A stretch of 64,000 nt of DNA from Oscillospiraceae bacterium (lineage in GTDB: Bacteria > Bacillota > Clostridia > Oscillospirales > Oscillospiraceae): NCBI GenBank assembly GCA_017445385.1, contig JAFSUG010000030.1:62001-126000 (forward strand). Direction: 5' to 3'. Every line of letters begins with the position of its first letter. The stretch's first letter is position 1. The translations under genes were made by a program, and so were the position numbers. This document shows positions 24,816 to 34,732 of the stretch, piece after piece. A model generated the notes under the pieces. That model searched no databases, had not been told where the DNA came from, and was given only the letters and a program-made list of their open reading frames with translations.

Positions 24816-26554
24816 TATGCGGAACGGAGAAGAACGGTTCGGGATACTGCGTCCCAATCGACCGCGATGCCGAACGCATCGGCAACCGCGCGGACGGGGA
24901 TCATCGTTCTGCCGCCGATGATCTGCGGCACGGTATCGAGCGTTACGGTTTTATCGCCGACCTTCAGCGTATCGCTGCCGATCTGCATGGTTACGGTTGT
25001 ATCGCCTTTGGCGGAGGTGATCGTCTGCGTTTCGCCGTCCCACTTGACGCTTGCGCCAAACGCTTCAAAAATCTGCCGCAGCGGAACGAGCGTTCTGCCG
25101 TTTCGGATCACGGGCGTTTGATCGAATACGACGTATTTTTCATCCAAGCTGACTTTTACGCCGCTGTCCGCCATGACGATGGCTTTGAATGGGTCCTTGC
25201 TCTGCAAAAATACGCCGTTTCGGACGGCTTCTTCTGTTGCAAGCTCGTAATTTGCCGAAGTGATCGGGCGGAAGTCCGCGTCGATGATTTGGTTTTCCGT
25301 TGTGATGCCGTAGACGGATCCGGCAGGGAAGCACATATCAAAATCCTTTGCGCCGCTGACTTCGCTGCCGGTGAATATGTTGATGAAACGGCGCGTTACA
25401 TAAGGATACTCCGTCAGACGCAGGAAGCTGTCGCCTTTGTAAATCGAATCGGCGTCGTTGGTTGCGGCGTTGTAGGTGCGAGGGAGGAGCTCCGCGTTGG
25501 AGGAATCCACTGCGCCCCAGTTGGTATCGTCTTTTGTTAAGAAAAGCTCGCTGTTTGCCGTTGGGACGATGCTTTGCCATTTGCCGAACTCAAAAATCGG
25601 TGTACCGTCCGCGCGGAAAAGCGCGCAGGTTTTATCCGGCCGTATCACGCGGAGATAGTTGTTATAAAGTACAACCGAATGATCAAAGGGTGACGGAACC
25701 GCCGCGTAATAGAAGAATTTGCCGCCGATGGTGTATAAACTGACCGCGCTGCCATTTATGTTGCCGAGCGCAACGAACTGATCGTTTATGCGGACGTATT
25801 TATAGCTGTCAGCAGACATGGGGAACTGCTGAACGAACGTTCCGTCAACGTCAAACAGTTTCAGGTAATAGGTGAGATGAAGCCGCTCAACTTCAAATAC
25901 GTGGTTGCTTTTCATCTCCTCGATGCTGTGGATAACGCCAACGTAGCGCGAGGTTACAGGCATTTCGGCAGAGAAGTGCATACCGCCTTTTTCAACGTCG
26001 GTCAGCTTCGGGTTCAAATCCTCGCCTTTGTAGTTATAGACGTGGTTGTTTTTGCTGAAGAAGAACGTGTTGCCGCTTTCCGAATCGCCGAGCGTCTGCA
26101 GTGTGACATCGGGATGAACCGGCTTGTAATCTGCATCCAGAATGGATACGGTATAAACGCTTTCTTTCGGGCCTTTCTTGAAATAAACGATCGTATATGC
26201 ATCGCGCTTTTCAAGCCGCTCGATACTTTCCGGCGCATCAAACGGATACGGCGCAAGCGTTTTGCCGGCATGGTCAATGAAGACGGTTTCGCCGTTTGCC
26301 TTCACAACGGCGATCCCATCGTAAAACAGCGTTGCCGTTTCGTAGGCGCAGGGAAGCACAAGATTGCCGGTTTGATCGGCGTAGCCGTAGAGATCGGTTG
26401 CTTTATTGCATACGAGAAACAGCCCGTCCGAAAAGCCCTCGGTGCGCCATGCGCTGTTTTGAACGACGGAATAAGTCTCGGCTGCATATGCCTGCGGCAA
26501 AAACGCAATGAGCAGAAACAGTGCAATGGCAAGGCAGGTAATTCGCTTTTTCAT
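24815..26554 (-). CDS. Secreted WG-repeat protein with C-terminal Cu-amine-oxidase-N domain
   Basis: 579 residues. Signal peptide (KKRITCLAIALFLLIAFLPQ, cleavage after AYA). Residues about 35-110 and further on contain WG/KWG-type beta repeats (DLYGYADQTGNLVLPCAYE, ETVFIDHAGKTLAPYPF, and a later TNWGAVDSSNAELLP). Residues about 465-579 form the stalk-like Cu-amine-oxidase N domain: RNGRTLVPLRQIFEAFGASV and GGRTMIPVRAVADAFGIAVD, typical of cell-envelope proteins of Clostridia. Function unknown, probably extracellular binding. ATG 26554 has AAGGAG and lies 18 bases after ygiQ, so may be its operon partner. Confidence 0.75.
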   Translation of the reverse strand: MKKRITCLAIALFLLIAFLPQAYAAETYSVVQNSAWRTEGFSDGLFLVCNKATDLYGYADQTGNLVLPCAYETATLFYDGIAVVKANGETVFIDHAGKTLAPYPFDAPESIERLEKRDAYTIVYFKKGPKESVYTVSILDADYKPVHPDVTLQTLGDSESGNTFFFSKNNHVYNYKGEDLNPKLTDVEKGGMHFSAEMPVTSRYVGVIHSIEEMKSNHVFEVERLHLTYYLKLFDVDGTFVQQFPMSADSYKYVRINDQFVALGNINGSAVSLYTIGGKFFYYAAVPSPFDHSVVLYNNYLRVIRPDKTCALFRADGTPIFEFGKWQSIVPTANSELFLTKDDTNWGAVDSSNAELLPRTYNAATNDADSIYKGDSFLRLTEYPYVTRRFINIFTGSEVSGAKDFDMCFPAGSVYGITTENQIIDADFRPITSANYELATEEAVRNGVFLQSKDPFKAIVMADSGVKVSLDEKYVVFDQTPVIRNGRTLVPLRQIFEAFGASVKWDGETQTITSAKGDTTVTMQIGSDTLKVGDKTVTLDTVPQIIGGRTMIPVRAVADAFGIAVDWDAVSRTVLLRSA

Positions 26555-26572
26555 GGCAAATCTCCTTGTGTT

Positions 26573-28405
26573 TTATTTGCGGCGCGGTTGCCGCCTTTGC
26601 TCTAGCGGCTGCTGCTTTCTCGGGCGGATCAGGCACTTTTTATCGTAACCGATCAGATCTTCGCGCCCGGCTTTGTGCAGCGCTTCAAAAACGAGATCAT
26701 AGTTTTTCGGATCGCGGAACTGGATCAGCGCGCGCTGCATCGCCTTTTCGTGCGGATTGGTGGGCACGTAGACGGGCTTCATCGTGCGCGGATCGAGCCC
26801 GGTATAGTACATGACGGTGGAAAGCGTGGAGGGTGTGGGATAGAAGTCCTGCACCTGCTGCGGACGGTGGCCCGTATCGCGGAGATACTCCGCTAAAATC
26901 ACCGCTTCTTTCAGCGTGCTGCCCGGATGCGACGACATCAGGTACGGCACGATGAACTGCGGCAGCCCGTATTCGCGATTGAGATGCGCGTACTTTTCGC
27001 AAAAGGCGCTGTAGACTTTGTGGCGCGGCTTGCCCATGCAGTCGAGCACTGCCGGGGCAACGTGCTCCGGAGCGACTTTGAGCTGCCCGGAGATGTGGTA
27101 CTGCACAAGCTCGCGGAAGAATTCATCGTCCGCGTCGGCAAGCAGATAATCAAAGCGGATGCCGCTGCGGATAAAGACTTTTTTTACCTTGGGCAGCGCG
27201 CGCAGCTTGCGAAGCAGCGCAAGATAATCGCTGTGATCTGCTTTCATGTTGGGGCAGGGCGTTGGGAACAGGCACTGCCGATTGGGGCAGGCGCCGCTGC
27301 GAAGCTGCTTCGCGCAGGCAGGCTGGCGGAAGTTTGCCGTAGGTCCGCCAACGTCGTGGATATAGCCTTTGAAATCGGGGTCATCGGTAAGCTGCTTCGC
27401 TTCGCGGAGCAGGCTTTCATGGCTGCGCGACTGAATGATGCGCCCCTGATGGAACGTCAGCGCGCAGAAGCTGCACGCGCCGAAACAGCCGCGCGTTGAA
27501 ACGAGGCTGAATTTGACCTCGGAGATGGCAGGTACGCCGCCGAGCGCCTCATAAGAGGGATGATACGTGCGCATATAGGGAAGATCATAGATATGATCCA
27601 TCTCTTTTTGCGTAAGCGGCTTTTGCGGCGGATTTTGCACAACGAAGCGACCGTCCGGGTACGGCTCAAGCAGCCGCTTGGAGAGAATCGGATCGGTGCT
27701 GCGATACTGAATGGAAAAGCTCTTTGCGTAGAGCGTTTTATCCGCCTGCATTTCGGAAAAGCCGGGGAGCGTTACAGATGGAACGGCATCGTCCGGCGCT
27801 TTCGTTTTGAAAACCGTACCGTCGATATAGGTGATGTCGCAAGCATCCATACCGCTGTTGAGCGCATCGGCAACCTCAAGGATTGCGCGCTCGCCCATGC
27901 CGTAAACAAGCAGATCCGCCTGACTGTCGAGCAGAATGGAGCGTTTGAGCTTGTTTTGCCAATAGTCGTAATGCGCAAGGCGGCGAAGGCTCGCCTCGAT
28001 GCCGCCGATTATGATCGGGAGCGTCCTGTAGGTGCGACGGATGAGATTGCAATAGACGGTGGTTGCATAGTCCGGCCGTTTTCCCATAACGCCGCCGGGG
28101 GTATAAGCATCGTTTGCGCGGCGCTTTTTCGATACGGCGTAGTGGTTGACCATGGAATCCATATTGCCGCCGCATACGAGAAAACCGAGCCGCGGTTCGC
28201 CGAGCACGGTGACGGAAGCAGGGTTTTTCCAGTCCGGCTGGGAGATGATGCCGACCTTATAGCCGGCGTCTTCCAGAACGCGGCTGATGATCGCCGGCGC
28301 GAACGAGGGATGATCCACGTAAGCGTCGCCGATCACGTAGACAAAGTCGCACTGCGCCCAGCCGCGCGATTGCATATCCTGTTTTGAGATCGGTAAAAAA
28401 GCCAT
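26573..28405 (-). CDS. ygiQ: YgiQ-family radical SAM protein
   Basis: 610 residues. Family opening FLPISKQDMQSRGWAQCDFV, then a cobalamin-fold-like N domain (VYVIGDAYVDHPSF), and the radical SAM cluster STRGCFGACSFCALTFHQGR with C-x3-C-x2-C (about residues 307-314). RRxLAHYDYW and the C-terminal DFYPTPSTLSTVMYYTGLDP are diagnostic. The reaction of YgiQ proteins is not known. The C-terminal tail is basic and Arg/Gln-rich (RPRKQQPLEQRRQPRRK), suggesting nucleic-acid contact. It starts one base after the dut stop codon, with only GGGACG as ribosome site, so is probably coupled to dut. Confidence 0.95.
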   Translation of the reverse strand: MAFLPISKQDMQSRGWAQCDFVYVIGDAYVDHPSFAPAIISRVLEDAGYKVGIISQPDWKNPASVTVLGEPRLGFLVCGGNMDSMVNHYAVSKKRRANDAYTPGGVMGKRPDYATTVYCNLIRRTYRTLPIIIGGIEASLRRLAHYDYWQNKLKRSILLDSQADLLVYGMGERAILEVADALNSGMDACDITYIDGTVFKTKAPDDAVPSVTLPGFSEMQADKTLYAKSFSIQYRSTDPILSKRLLEPYPDGRFVVQNPPQKPLTQKEMDHIYDLPYMRTYHPSYEALGGVPAISEVKFSLVSTRGCFGACSFCALTFHQGRIIQSRSHESLLREAKQLTDDPDFKGYIHDVGGPTANFRQPACAKQLRSGACPNRQCLFPTPCPNMKADHSDYLALLRKLRALPKVKKVFIRSGIRFDYLLADADDEFFRELVQYHISGQLKVAPEHVAPAVLDCMGKPRHKVYSAFCEKYAHLNREYGLPQFIVPYLMSSHPGSTLKEAVILAEYLRDTGHRPQQVQDFYPTPSTLSTVMYYTGLDPRTMKPVYVPTNPHEKAMQRALIQFRDPKNYDLVFEALHKAGREDLIGYDKKCLIRPRKQQPLEQRRQPRRK

Positions 28406-28406
28406 A

Positions 28407-28847
28407 TTATTTCGTCCCGGTTGAGCCGAAGCCGCCTTCGCCGCGCGCGGTTTCGGGCAGGGAATCGGAAAGCGTAAAGTTTGCGGTTAGGTAAGGCGTG
28501 ATGATCATTTGCGCGATGCGCTCGCCATGCTCCAGCGTTTGGCTTTTGCTGCCGTGGTTATGGAGCGGCACGAAAATCTCGCCGCGGTAATCGGCGTCGA
28601 TCACGCCGACTTTATTGGCAGGCGCAAGATCGCGCTTTAAGGCAAGTCCGCTTCGCGCATAGACAAGCCCGGCAAAACCCTCGGGAATCGCCATCGCGAT
28701 ACCCGTCGGGATCAGAACGGTCTGCCCCGGCTCGATTGTGACCGGCGCGTCCAAACAGGCGCATAGATCCGCGCCTGCCGCCATAGCAGAGGCGTAGACG
28801 GGGAGTTTTGCGTCGCTTCGAATTTTTTGAACGGGAATTTTGTCCAT
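28407..28847 (-). CDS. dut: dUTP diphosphatase
   Basis: 146 residues, trimeric dUTPase. Motif 1 ASAMAAGADLCA, motif 2 ARSGLALKR, motif 3 GVIDADYRGEIFVPLHNHG with the catalytic Asp, motif 4 GERIAQMII, motif 5 ARGEGGFGSTG. It hydrolyses dUTP to dUMP, keeping uracil out of DNA and feeding dTMP synthesis. Start ATG 28847 with GAGGTG seven bases upstream; an in-frame GTG at 28856 overlaps that site. First gene of a dut-ygiQ pair. Confidence 0.96.
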   Translation of the reverse strand: MDKIPVQKIRSDAKLPVYASAMAAGADLCACLDAPVTIEPGQTVLIPTGIAMAIPEGFAGLVYARSGLALKRDLAPANKVGVIDADYRGEIFVPLHNHGSKSQTLEHGERIAQMIITPYLTANFTLSDSLPETARGEGGFGSTGTK

Positions 28848-28865
28848 TTTCAGCACCTCAAAATC

Positions 28866-28894
28866 AGTATAGCATGAACCGATCTGCCTTGCAA
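28866..28894 (-). promoter_or_regulatory. dut promoter
   Basis: Minus strand TTGCAA (28889-28894), 17 bases, TATACT (28866-28871). Confidence 0.75.
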
Positions 28895-28957
28895 ATCATG
28901 TTTTTGAGGAAACTGCGGATACTAAAAATCCGGACGTTGTTTTTGGTAAAAATGATG

Positions 28958-28986
28958 TTGAGATATAGTAGTGTATCTGTTATAAT
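28958..28986 (+). promoter_or_regulatory. Promoter of glycogen operon
   Basis: TTGAGA (28958-28963), 17 bases, TATAAT (28981-28986), then GGAGGGA before glgB. It is divergent from dut. Confidence 0.75.
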
Positions 28987-29034
28987 AACAATATCCATAA
29001 TCGGCAAAATATGTAATTTTTTGGAGGGACGTCC

Positions 29035-30924
29035 ATGCTGTTTGATATTGCAGCGGAGCTGCAGGCCTTTGCCGACGGCTGCGCGGAGCAGATTTATACG
29101 GTTCTCGGCTGCCACAGAGCAAACGTGAACGGAACGGATGGATACGTGTTCCGCGTTTGGGCGCCGCACGCAAACGCCGTGAGCGTTGTGGGCGATTTTA
29201 ATTTTTGGAATGAAGAAGACCTCCCGATGCAAAACATCGGCTGGGGCGTTTGGGAAGCGTTTTCCGTCTATGCCAAGGAGGGCGGCGCATATAAATTTTG
29301 CGTAACGCAGCCGTCCGGCAGGCGGGTTCATAAAACGGACCCCTTTGCAAGACGCTGTATGCCCCTGCCGGATAAATCCGGCGTTATATGGGAAACGGAC
29401 GGTTTCCACTGGCATGACGGCGCATACCGCGCGCGGCAGGAAAAACAGGGAACGCTGGAGCGGCCTGTGAACATCTACGAGGCGCACGCCGGTTCATGGA
29501 AGCGCCATGAGGACGGCTCGCTCTATAACTTTGAAGAGCTTGCGAAAGAGCTTGTTCCGTATCTGAAGGATATGGGATACACGCACGTTGAGCTGATGCC
29601 GATCATGGAGCATCCGTTCGACGGCTCATGGGGCTACCAGGTGACGGGCTACTACGCGCCGACGTTCCGATACGGTACGCCGCAGCAGTTTATGCGCTTT
29701 GTGGATACCTGCCACCGCGCGGGGATCGGCGTGATCCTCGATTGGGTGCCGGCGCATTTCCCGAAGGACGAGCACGGTCTTTACGAATTTGACGGTACTT
29801 GCCAATACGAGCTTTCCGATCCGATGATGAACGAGCATCCGGATTGGACAACGCGTATATTTGACTTCGGCAAGGGCGAGGTGAAATCGTTCCTGGTTTC
29901 AAACGCCGTTTACTGGCTGAAGGAATACCATGTGGACGGCATCCGCGTGGACGCGGTGGCATCGATGCTGTATCTCGATTACAACCGCAAGCAGTACCGT
30001 CCGAACCGCTACGGCGGAAAAGAGAATCTCGAAGCGATCGAATTTCTCAAGACGGTTAACCGCGCGGCGTTCCGCGCAAGTCCGGCGGCGATGATGATCG
30101 CCGAGGAGTCCACGGCGTTCCCGATGATTACGAAACCCGATTACGACGGCGGACTCGGCTTCCTCTACAAATGGAACATGGGCTGGATGAACGATGTGCT
30201 CGACTATATGAAGCTCGATCCGCTCTGGCGCAAGGGCAGCCACAACGCGCTGACCTTTGCGATGACCTACGCCTATTCGGAAAACTTTATCCTGCCGCTT
30301 TCGCACGATGAGGTTGTTCACGGCAAAAAATCGCTCGTGGATAAGATGCCCGGCGATTATGATATGAAATTTCAGAATCTGCGCACGCTCTACGGCTTTA
30401 TGTTCGGGCATCCCGGAAAGAAGCTGAACTTTATGGGAGGTGAATTTGCGCAGTTTATCGAATGGAACTACAAGCAGGAGCTTGACTGGCTGCTGCTCGG
30501 CTACGACCGCCACAGACAGATGCACGATTACGTCCGCGCGCTGAACGCGCTCTATCTTGCTACGCCGGCGCTCTGGCAGAACGATCTGGACTGGGAGGGC
30601 TTCTCCTGGCTGCAGGCGGACGACCGCGACAACAGCGTTGTTGCGTTTCGCAGAACGGATCGCAAGGGCAAAACGATGATTGTTATATGCAACTTCTGCC
30701 CGGTAGCCCACGCGGTTTACCGCATGGGCGTTCCGAAAGCCGGCTGGTACATACCGGTGCTGAGCAGCGATGATCTGCGCTTTGGCGGCACCGGCATGGA
30801 GCTTGCGCCGGTACATGCCGAAAAGAAGCCGTGGGGCGACTGCGCGTACAGCGCAGATTTCCGCATCCCGCCGCTCAGCGCGGTTTATTATACGATCAAA
30901 CGCACAAATCCCAATAAATCCTAA
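29035..30924 (+). CDS. glgB: 1,4-alpha-glucan branching enzyme
   Basis: 629 residues. N-terminal CBM48 (about 25-115, [19 protein letters not shown]), GH13 barrel with [23 protein letters not shown] (nucleophile about Asp306), AEEST (acid Glu about 357) and LSHDEVVHG (third Asp about 425), then a C-terminal beta domain. It makes alpha-1,6 branches in glycogen by moving oligoglucan chains. It leads the operon glgB-C-D-A-P, the same order as in Bacillus. GGAGGGA lies just before ATG 29035. Confidence 0.97.
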   Translation: MLFDIAAELQAFADGCAEQIYTVLGCHRANVNGTDGYVFRVWAPHANAVSVVGDFNFWNEEDLPMQNIGWGVWEAFSVYAKEGGAYKFCVTQPSGRRVHKTDPFARRCMPLPDKSGVIWETDGFHWHDGAYRARQEKQGTLERPVNIYEAHAGSWKRHEDGSLYNFEELAKELVPYLKDMGYTHVELMPIMEHPFDGSWGYQVTGYYAPTFRYGTPQQFMRFVDTCHRAGIGVILDWVPAHFPKDEHGLYEFDGTCQYELSDPMMNEHPDWTTRIFDFGKGEVKSFLVSNAVYWLKEYHVDGIRVDAVASMLYLDYNRKQYRPNRYGGKENLEAIEFLKTVNRAAFRASPAAMMIAEESTAFPMITKPDYDGGLGFLYKWNMGWMNDVLDYMKLDPLWRKGSHNALTFAMTYAYSENFILPLSHDEVVHGKKSLVDKMPGDYDMKFQNLRTLYGFMFGHPGKKLNFMGGEFAQFIEWNYKQELDWLLLGYDRHRQMHDYVRALNALYLATPALWQNDLDWEGFSWLQADDRDNSVVAFRRTDRKGKTMIVICNFCPVAHAVYRMGVPKAGWYIPVLSSDDLRFGGTGMELAPVHAEKKPWGDCAYSADFRIPPLSAVYYTIKRTNPNKS

Positions 30925-30971
30925 TGCAATATCCAGGCAATTTCTCAAAAAAACAGAGAGGAGTCAGGCAA

Positions 30972-32159
30972 ATGCATTTTCAGAAAAAACGCTGCGTTGC
31001 GATGCTGCTTGCGGGCGGCCAGGGCAGCAGACTGAAGGTTTTAACGGAGAACACAGCAAAGCCTGCCGTTCCGTTCGGCGGCAAATATCGTATTATTGAT
31101 TTCCCGCTTTCCAACTGCGTCAACTCGCACATCGATACAGTCGGCATTCTGACGCAGTATCTTCCGCTGGAGCTGAACGAATATATCGGCAACGGTCAGC
31201 CGTGGCGGCTGAACAGCTCGCACGGCGGCGTTCAGATCCTTTCGCCCTATGCAGGGCAGAAGGGCGCGCAGTGGTATAAGGGCACGGCAAACGCGATCTA
31301 TCAGAACCTCGCCTTTATCCGCCGCTACCACCCGGACTACGTTTTGATCCTTTCCGGCGACCATATCTACAAGATGAACTACGCCAAGATGATCCGCTTC
31401 CATGAAACGACCGGCTCGGACTGCACGATTGCCGTTCGCCCCGTCCCGATGGAGGAGGCGTCGCGCTTCGGCATTATGAACACGCGCGAACACGGCGAGA
31501 TCTACGAATTTGAGGAGAAGCCCGCGCATCCGAAGAGCAACAAGGCGTCCATGGGCATCTACGTGTTCAACTGGGACGTTTTGGAAAAGTATCTGGAGAT
31601 AGACGAGCAGAATCCCGATTCGGAAAACGATTTCGGCAAGAATATCATTCCGCTGCTGCTTGACGCCGGTCATAAGATCAGCGCGTATGAATTCAGCGGC
31701 TACTGGAAGGACGTCGGCACGATCCACAGCCTTTGGGCGGCAAACATGGATACGCTCGGCGAAAAGCCGGAATTCGATCTGCACGGCGCGGATGATGAAG
31801 TGATCTACGCGAGAAACACCGCGCAGCCGTCAAGCTATCTTGCCGAAACCGCCGTCGTATCGGACAGCTTCGTGGCAGAGGGATGCGAAATCAGCGGCAG
31901 AATCAAGCACAGTGTGATTTCCTCGGCGTGCATCGTTCACGAGGGCGCGCTGATCCGCGACAGTGTGATCATGCCGAGCGCCGTGATCGAAAGCGGCGCG
32001 GTGGTTGACCATGCAATCATCGGCGAGGGCTGCGTTATCGGCGCAGGCGCGAAGATCGGCGGCGCGCCGAAGGATGGCGAAGAGCCGGAGATCGCGGTGA
32101 TTGGTCACGAAAAAACGGTTGAACCCGGCGCGGTTGTAAAACCGGGCGAAGTGCTGTAA
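30972..32159 (+). CDS. glgC: Glucose-1-phosphate adenylyltransferase, catalytic subunit
   Basis: 395 residues. Nucleotide motif [49 protein letters not shown] (metal Asp), FEEKP and GYWKDVGT, then a left-handed beta-helix C domain. It makes ADP-glucose from ATP and glucose 1-phosphate, the committed step of glycogen synthesis. ATG 30972 has AGAGAGGAG; an upstream frame opening at 30924 has no family sequence. Followed 17 bases later by glgD, its partner subunit. Confidence 0.96.
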   Translation: MHFQKKRCVAMLLAGGQGSRLKVLTENTAKPAVPFGGKYRIIDFPLSNCVNSHIDTVGILTQYLPLELNEYIGNGQPWRLNSSHGGVQILSPYAGQKGAQWYKGTANAIYQNLAFIRRYHPDYVLILSGDHIYKMNYAKMIRFHETTGSDCTIAVRPVPMEEASRFGIMNTREHGEIYEFEEKPAHPKSNKASMGIYVFNWDVLEKYLEIDEQNPDSENDFGKNIIPLLLDAGHKISAYEFSGYWKDVGTIHSLWAANMDTLGEKPEFDLHGADDEVIYARNTAQPSSYLAETAVVSDSFVAEGCEISGRIKHSVISSACIVHEGALIRDSVIMPSAVIESGAVVDHAIIGEGCVIGAGAKIGGAPKDGEEPEIAVIGHEKTVEPGAVVKPGEVL

Positions 32160-32176
32160 GAAGGGGAGGAAGCGTC

Positions 32177-33295
32177 ATGAAAACTGCAATGGGCATCATT
32201 TTCTCCAATGTGTATGACAGCAACATGGGCGGACTGACGGAGGCGAGAACCTCCGCCGCGATCCCGTTTGCGGGGCGTTACCGCCAGATCGATTTCGCGC
32301 TTTCCAACATGGCAAACGCCATGATCCACCACATTGGCATCGTTACGAAATACAACTATGAATCGCTGATGAACCACATCGGCTCCTGCGAGGAATGGGA
32401 CCTTGAAATGGAGCAGCGCGGCGTTGTGCTGCTGCCGCCGTTCGCAACCGGCCATATGGGCGTTTACCGCGGAAAGCTGGAGGCGCTTTATACCGCGCTT
32501 GACGTTCTGGAGCACAGCAGCCAGGATTACGTTGTGCTTACGGATACAACCGTTCTCGCCGCGGTGGACTATGCCGCCGCGCTGCAGGCGCATATCGATT
32601 CCGGCTGCGACATCACCGTGATTGCAAAGCCGGATAAGGCAGACGGCAAGCGCGTGAACACGCTTTCTATGAAGCTCGATCAAAACGGCAAGCCGATCGA
32701 TATGACGGTTGACTTTGCCGCGCCGAAGGAATACCTCGTGAGCATGGGGATGTTCGTGATTTCGCGCGAGCTGCTGATCCGCATTATCCGCGAGACCGCG
32801 CCGCACGGCAAGTACCATCTGGAGCGCGATTTCATTATGGACGGCTTCATTAACGGCACGGTTTCTGTGAACGTGTTCCGGTTTGAGGGCGTAACGCTCT
32901 TTAATGGGAGCGTTCAGGAATACTATGAAAACAGCATGGCGCTGATGGACGAAACAACGCGCCACGGTCTGTTCCGCACGGATATCCCGATCTACACCAA
33001 ACCGCGCGACGAAGTGCCCACCGTTTACGGCGAAGGCGCGCAGATTACGGACAGCCTCGTTGCCGACGGCAGCTATCTTGACGGCTGCTGCAAGCATTCG
33101 GTTCTGTTCCGCGAGATTACGCTGGAGCGCGGCGCGCGGCTGGATGGCTGCGTGGTTATGCAGGGCTGCAAGATCGGCACGGGCGCGGACCTGCAGTGCG
33201 TGATTTTGGATAAAGACGTTGTTGTGCGGCCGTACGTGCGGCTTGTCGGCACGCCGGAGCATCCGCTCTACGTCCGAAAAGGAGATACCGTATGA
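32177..33295 (+). CDS. glgD: ADP-glucose pyrophosphorylase regulatory subunit
   Basis: 372 residues, homologous to GlgC but with the N-terminal nucleotide loop replaced (GIIFSNVYDSNMGGLTEARTS, so no GGxGxRL), as in Bacillus GlgD, which is poorly active alone and raises GlgC activity in the heterotetramer. PFAGRYRQIDFALSNMANA and the beta-helix domain are kept. GGGGAGGAAG precedes ATG 32177. Its stop overlaps glgA (ATGA). Confidence 0.94.
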   Translation: MKTAMGIIFSNVYDSNMGGLTEARTSAAIPFAGRYRQIDFALSNMANAMIHHIGIVTKYNYESLMNHIGSCEEWDLEMEQRGVVLLPPFATGHMGVYRGKLEALYTALDVLEHSSQDYVVLTDTTVLAAVDYAAALQAHIDSGCDITVIAKPDKADGKRVNTLSMKLDQNGKPIDMTVDFAAPKEYLVSMGMFVISRELLIRIIRETAPHGKYHLERDFIMDGFINGTVSVNVFRFEGVTLFNGSVQEYYENSMALMDETTRHGLFRTDIPIYTKPRDEVPTVYGEGAQITDSLVADGSYLDGCCKHSVLFREITLERGARLDGCVVMQGCKIGTGADLQCVILDKDVVVRPYVRLVGTPEHPLYVRKGDTV

Positions 33296-34719
33296 AAATT
33301 GCATTTGTCGCGTCCGAGGCTGCGCCGTTTCTGAAAACGGGCGGCTTGGGCGACGTGGCGCAGGCGCTGCCTGCGGCGCTGGCAAAGATACCGGAAAACG
33401 AGGTCATTCTCGTTTTGCCGTATCACAGCGCAATCAAATATAACCCCGAGATCAAAACGGAGTTTCTTACGAGCTTTGCCGTTACGCTTGCGTGGCGGCA
33501 ATGCCATGTCGGCCTGTTCCGCTTAAAGAGCCGCAAGAAAAAATTGCAGGTTTATTTTGTGGACAACGAGCAGTATTTTGACCGCGCCCGAATCTACGGA
33601 GACAGTGACGACGGCGAGCGCTATGCCTATTTCTGCAAGGCTGCGCTTGCCTGCATCGCGGCAACCGGCTTCCATCCGGACGTGATCCACTGCAACGATT
33701 GGCAGACGGCGCTGATCCCCCTGCTGCTCAAGAGCGAATACGCCGGCACGTTCCCCGATACGAAATCGGTTTTCACGATCCACAACGTGGAATATCAGGG
33801 CTGGGTAGACGAGTGCTTCAACATGGACGTGCTCGGACTTCCGGGCAACTTTTCGGAAGTGCTTCGCTTCGGCGACGCGGCAAACTTCCTCAAAGCCGCC
33901 ATCGTAATGGCGGACGCTGTTACGACCGTTTCCGAAACGTATGCCGAGGAGCTGCGCTACCCCTATTACGCGCACGGGATGGACGGCGTTTTGCGCCAGT
34001 ACGGCTATAAACTCAGCGGCATCACGAACGGCATTGATGAAACCGTTTGCGATCCGAGCGCGAAGACCGTGCCGAATCCGTATACGGCGGAAAACGCCGA
34101 CGCGCAGAAGAAAAAGAACAAGCTCGCGCTGCAAAAGGCGGTTGGTCTGAACGAGGACGGCGACAGCGCGCTGCTTGCGATGGTTTCGCGCCTTGCGGCG
34201 CACAAGGGCATCGACCTGCTTTCGTACATAGGTGACAAGCTGCTGCAGAGAAGAGTGCAGCTTGTGATCCTGGGTACGGGCGAAAAGCAGTATGAGGATT
34301 ATCTGCGGATGCTGCAAAGCCGGTATCCGGGCAGAGTATCAATCATCACGCGCTTTGACGGCGGCCTTGCCGATCAGATCTACGCTGCGGCGGATCTGTA
34401 CTTGATGCCCTCGAAGAGCGAGCCTTGCGGTCTGAGCCAGCTGATTGCCATGCGCTACGGCGCAGTGCCGGTTGTGCACGCGGTTGGCGGACTGAAGGAC
34501 ACCGTTCCGCCTTACGAGGGCGAAACGGGGCGCGGCTTTACCTTCCAGAGCTACAACGGCGATGATTTCCTCGCCGCGATTGATCGCGCGCTTGCGGTTT
34601 ACTACGATATGCCGGAGGCGTTCAGCGCCCTGCGCAAGCGCGATATGGAACTGGACTTAAGCTGGAGAGAACCGGCAAAACGGTATCTTGAGCTTTATCA
34701 TAATCTCACAGGAAAATAA
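33292..34719 (+). CDS. glgA: Glycogen synthase (ADP-glucose)
   Basis: 475-residue GT5 enzyme. KTGGLGDVAQALP (ADP-glucose site, residues 15-27), HCNDWQTALIP, FTIHNVEYQGW, GITNGID, then the C-terminal Rossmann half with the retaining-GT region (LMPSKSEPCGLSQLIAMRYG, carrying the conserved Glu). It extends alpha-1,4-glucan chains. Start overlaps glgD by four bases. Confidence 0.96.
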   Translation: MKIAFVASEAAPFLKTGGLGDVAQALPAALAKIPENEVILVLPYHSAIKYNPEIKTEFLTSFAVTLAWRQCHVGLFRLKSRKKKLQVYFVDNEQYFDRARIYGDSDDGERYAYFCKAALACIAATGFHPDVIHCNDWQTALIPLLLKSEYAGTFPDTKSVFTIHNVEYQGWVDECFNMDVLGLPGNFSEVLRFGDAANFLKAAIVMADAVTTVSETYAEELRYPYYAHGMDGVLRQYGYKLSGITNGIDETVCDPSAKTVPNPYTAENADAQKKKNKLALQKAVGLNEDGDSALLAMVSRLAAHKGIDLLSYIGDKLLQRRVQLVILGTGEKQYEDYLRMLQSRYPGRVSIITRFDGGLADQIYAAADLYLMPSKSEPCGLSQLIAMRYGAVPVVHAVGGLKDTVPPYEGETGRGFTFQSYNGDDFLAAIDRALAVYYDMPEAFSALRKRDMELDLSWREPAKRYLELYHNLTGK

Positions 34720-34732
34720 CCCGGAGGAACTT